A DNA stretch of 6,110 bases, from positions 1-6,110 of the forward strand of contig JALUHL010000001.1 in the NCBI GenBank assembly GCA_027053695.1, given 5' to 3'. The stretch's first letter is position 1. Each line of letters starts with the position of its first letter. Position numbers and translations under genes: made by a program. Below, in pieces: positions 5,890 to 6,110 of the stretch. The notes beneath the pieces are model-generated. The model ran no database searches. It was given only the letters and a program-made list of their open reading frames with translations, and had not been told where the DNA came from. The DNA is from Ghiorsea sp. Lineage in GTDB: Bacteria; Pseudomonadota; Zetaproteobacteria; Mariprofundales; Mariprofundaceae.

Positions 5890-5918
5890 TTGACACTTGT
5901 AAAGTTACGCTATACACT
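5890..5918 (+). promoter_or_regulatory. Sigma-70-type promoter of higB, possibly with an internal operator
   Basis: TTGACA (5890-5895) is a perfect -35 hexamer starting two bases after the dinB-like stop codon. TACACT (5913-5918) follows at 17 bases; the overlapping TATACA (5911-5916) gives 15. Transcription would begin around 5923-5926, leaving at most a few bases before the higB ATG at 5927. The spacer holds the small palindromes ACTT-GTA-AAGT (5895-5905) and GTAA-AG-TTAC (5899-5908). They sit where an antitoxin repressor of the HigA type could block the polymerase; that use is inferred. Confidence 0.65.
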
Positions 5919-5926
5919 TCTTTCTA

Positions 5927-6110
5927 ATGATTAAAAGTTTTCGTCATAAAGGTATTGAGAAATTCTTTTTTAGAGGAAGCAAGGCAGGTATTCAGGCGCA
6001 TCACGCAAAAAAGTTGAATAGGCAGCTTTCTAGGCTTGATGCTTCAATATCTGCCGAAGACATGAACATACCAGGTTGGCGGTTTCATGCCTTAAAAGGT
6101 GACATGTTAA
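5927..6110 (+). CDS. higB: HigB-type toxin (RelE/ParE superfamily), partial at window end
   Basis: HigB toxins are ribosome-dependent mRNA interferases, neutralised by HigA, which is encoded downstream in the reversed toxin-first order. The 61 visible residues begin MIKSFRHKGIEKFF, followed by GSKAGIQAHHAKKL, LSRLDASISAEDMNIPGWR and FHALKGD. This is the typical HigB pattern (SFRHKGLExF, GSxAGIQxxHAxKL, LxxLxxAxxPxDMNxPGxxxHxLKGD). The catalytic C-terminal part, normally ending with a WxVxVxxNWRxxF and DYxDYH segment, lies outside the window; family length is about 92 residues. The frame is open to the last base. No ribosome site precedes the ATG (TTCTTTCTA), and the promoter is so close that the mRNA should be nearly leaderless. 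I expect higA just beyond the window. Confidence 0.88.
   Translation, partial: MIKSFRHKGIEKFFFRGSKAGIQAHHAKKLNRQLSRLDASISAEDMNIPGWRFHALKGDML

Overview
The window looks like proteobacterial chromosome, gamma- or zeta-like, of moderate GC (about 45% by eye). The pointers are a gammaproteobacterial-style 6S RNA, a Rec2-type ComEC, RibD, a DinB-like protein and a HigB toxin. I cannot name the genus. No insertion sequence, CRISPR array, tRNA or rRNA is visible.

Layout. Bases 148-1182 (+) encode a surface-type FG-GAP/VCBS repeat protein with a C-terminal sorting-signal-like tail; its 5' end looks damaged or misread, because no signal peptide is in frame. Bases 1271-4878 (+) hold three overlapping genes that are probably co-transcribed: a small NrtS-family membrane protein, ribD (riboflavin synthesis) and comEC/rec2 (DNA uptake channel). 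A strong stem-loop with a G-rich loop follows comEC.

The roughly 475-base gap after comEC is not empty. On the minus strand it encodes what I read as 6S RNA (ssrS): a 27-bp closing helix, a central bubble containing the hallmark CUGA-CCGAU stretch, a small hairpin in the 3' side of the bubble, and a terminal arm. An extended -10 element lies just upstream, with a CRP-like site centred about -41.5. The stem-loop after comEC would serve both this RNA and comEC as a bidirectional terminator.

Divergent from ssrS, on the + strand, is a DinB/DUF664-like putative metalloprotein that may start at an AUC codon. Directly after it, with its own promoter, comes a higB toxin gene that the window end cuts off; its antitoxin higA would lie beyond. 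The higB promoter predicts a nearly leaderless mRNA.

The strongest item for a second look is the unannotated minus-strand 6S RNA. I see no wholly new multi-gene system here.
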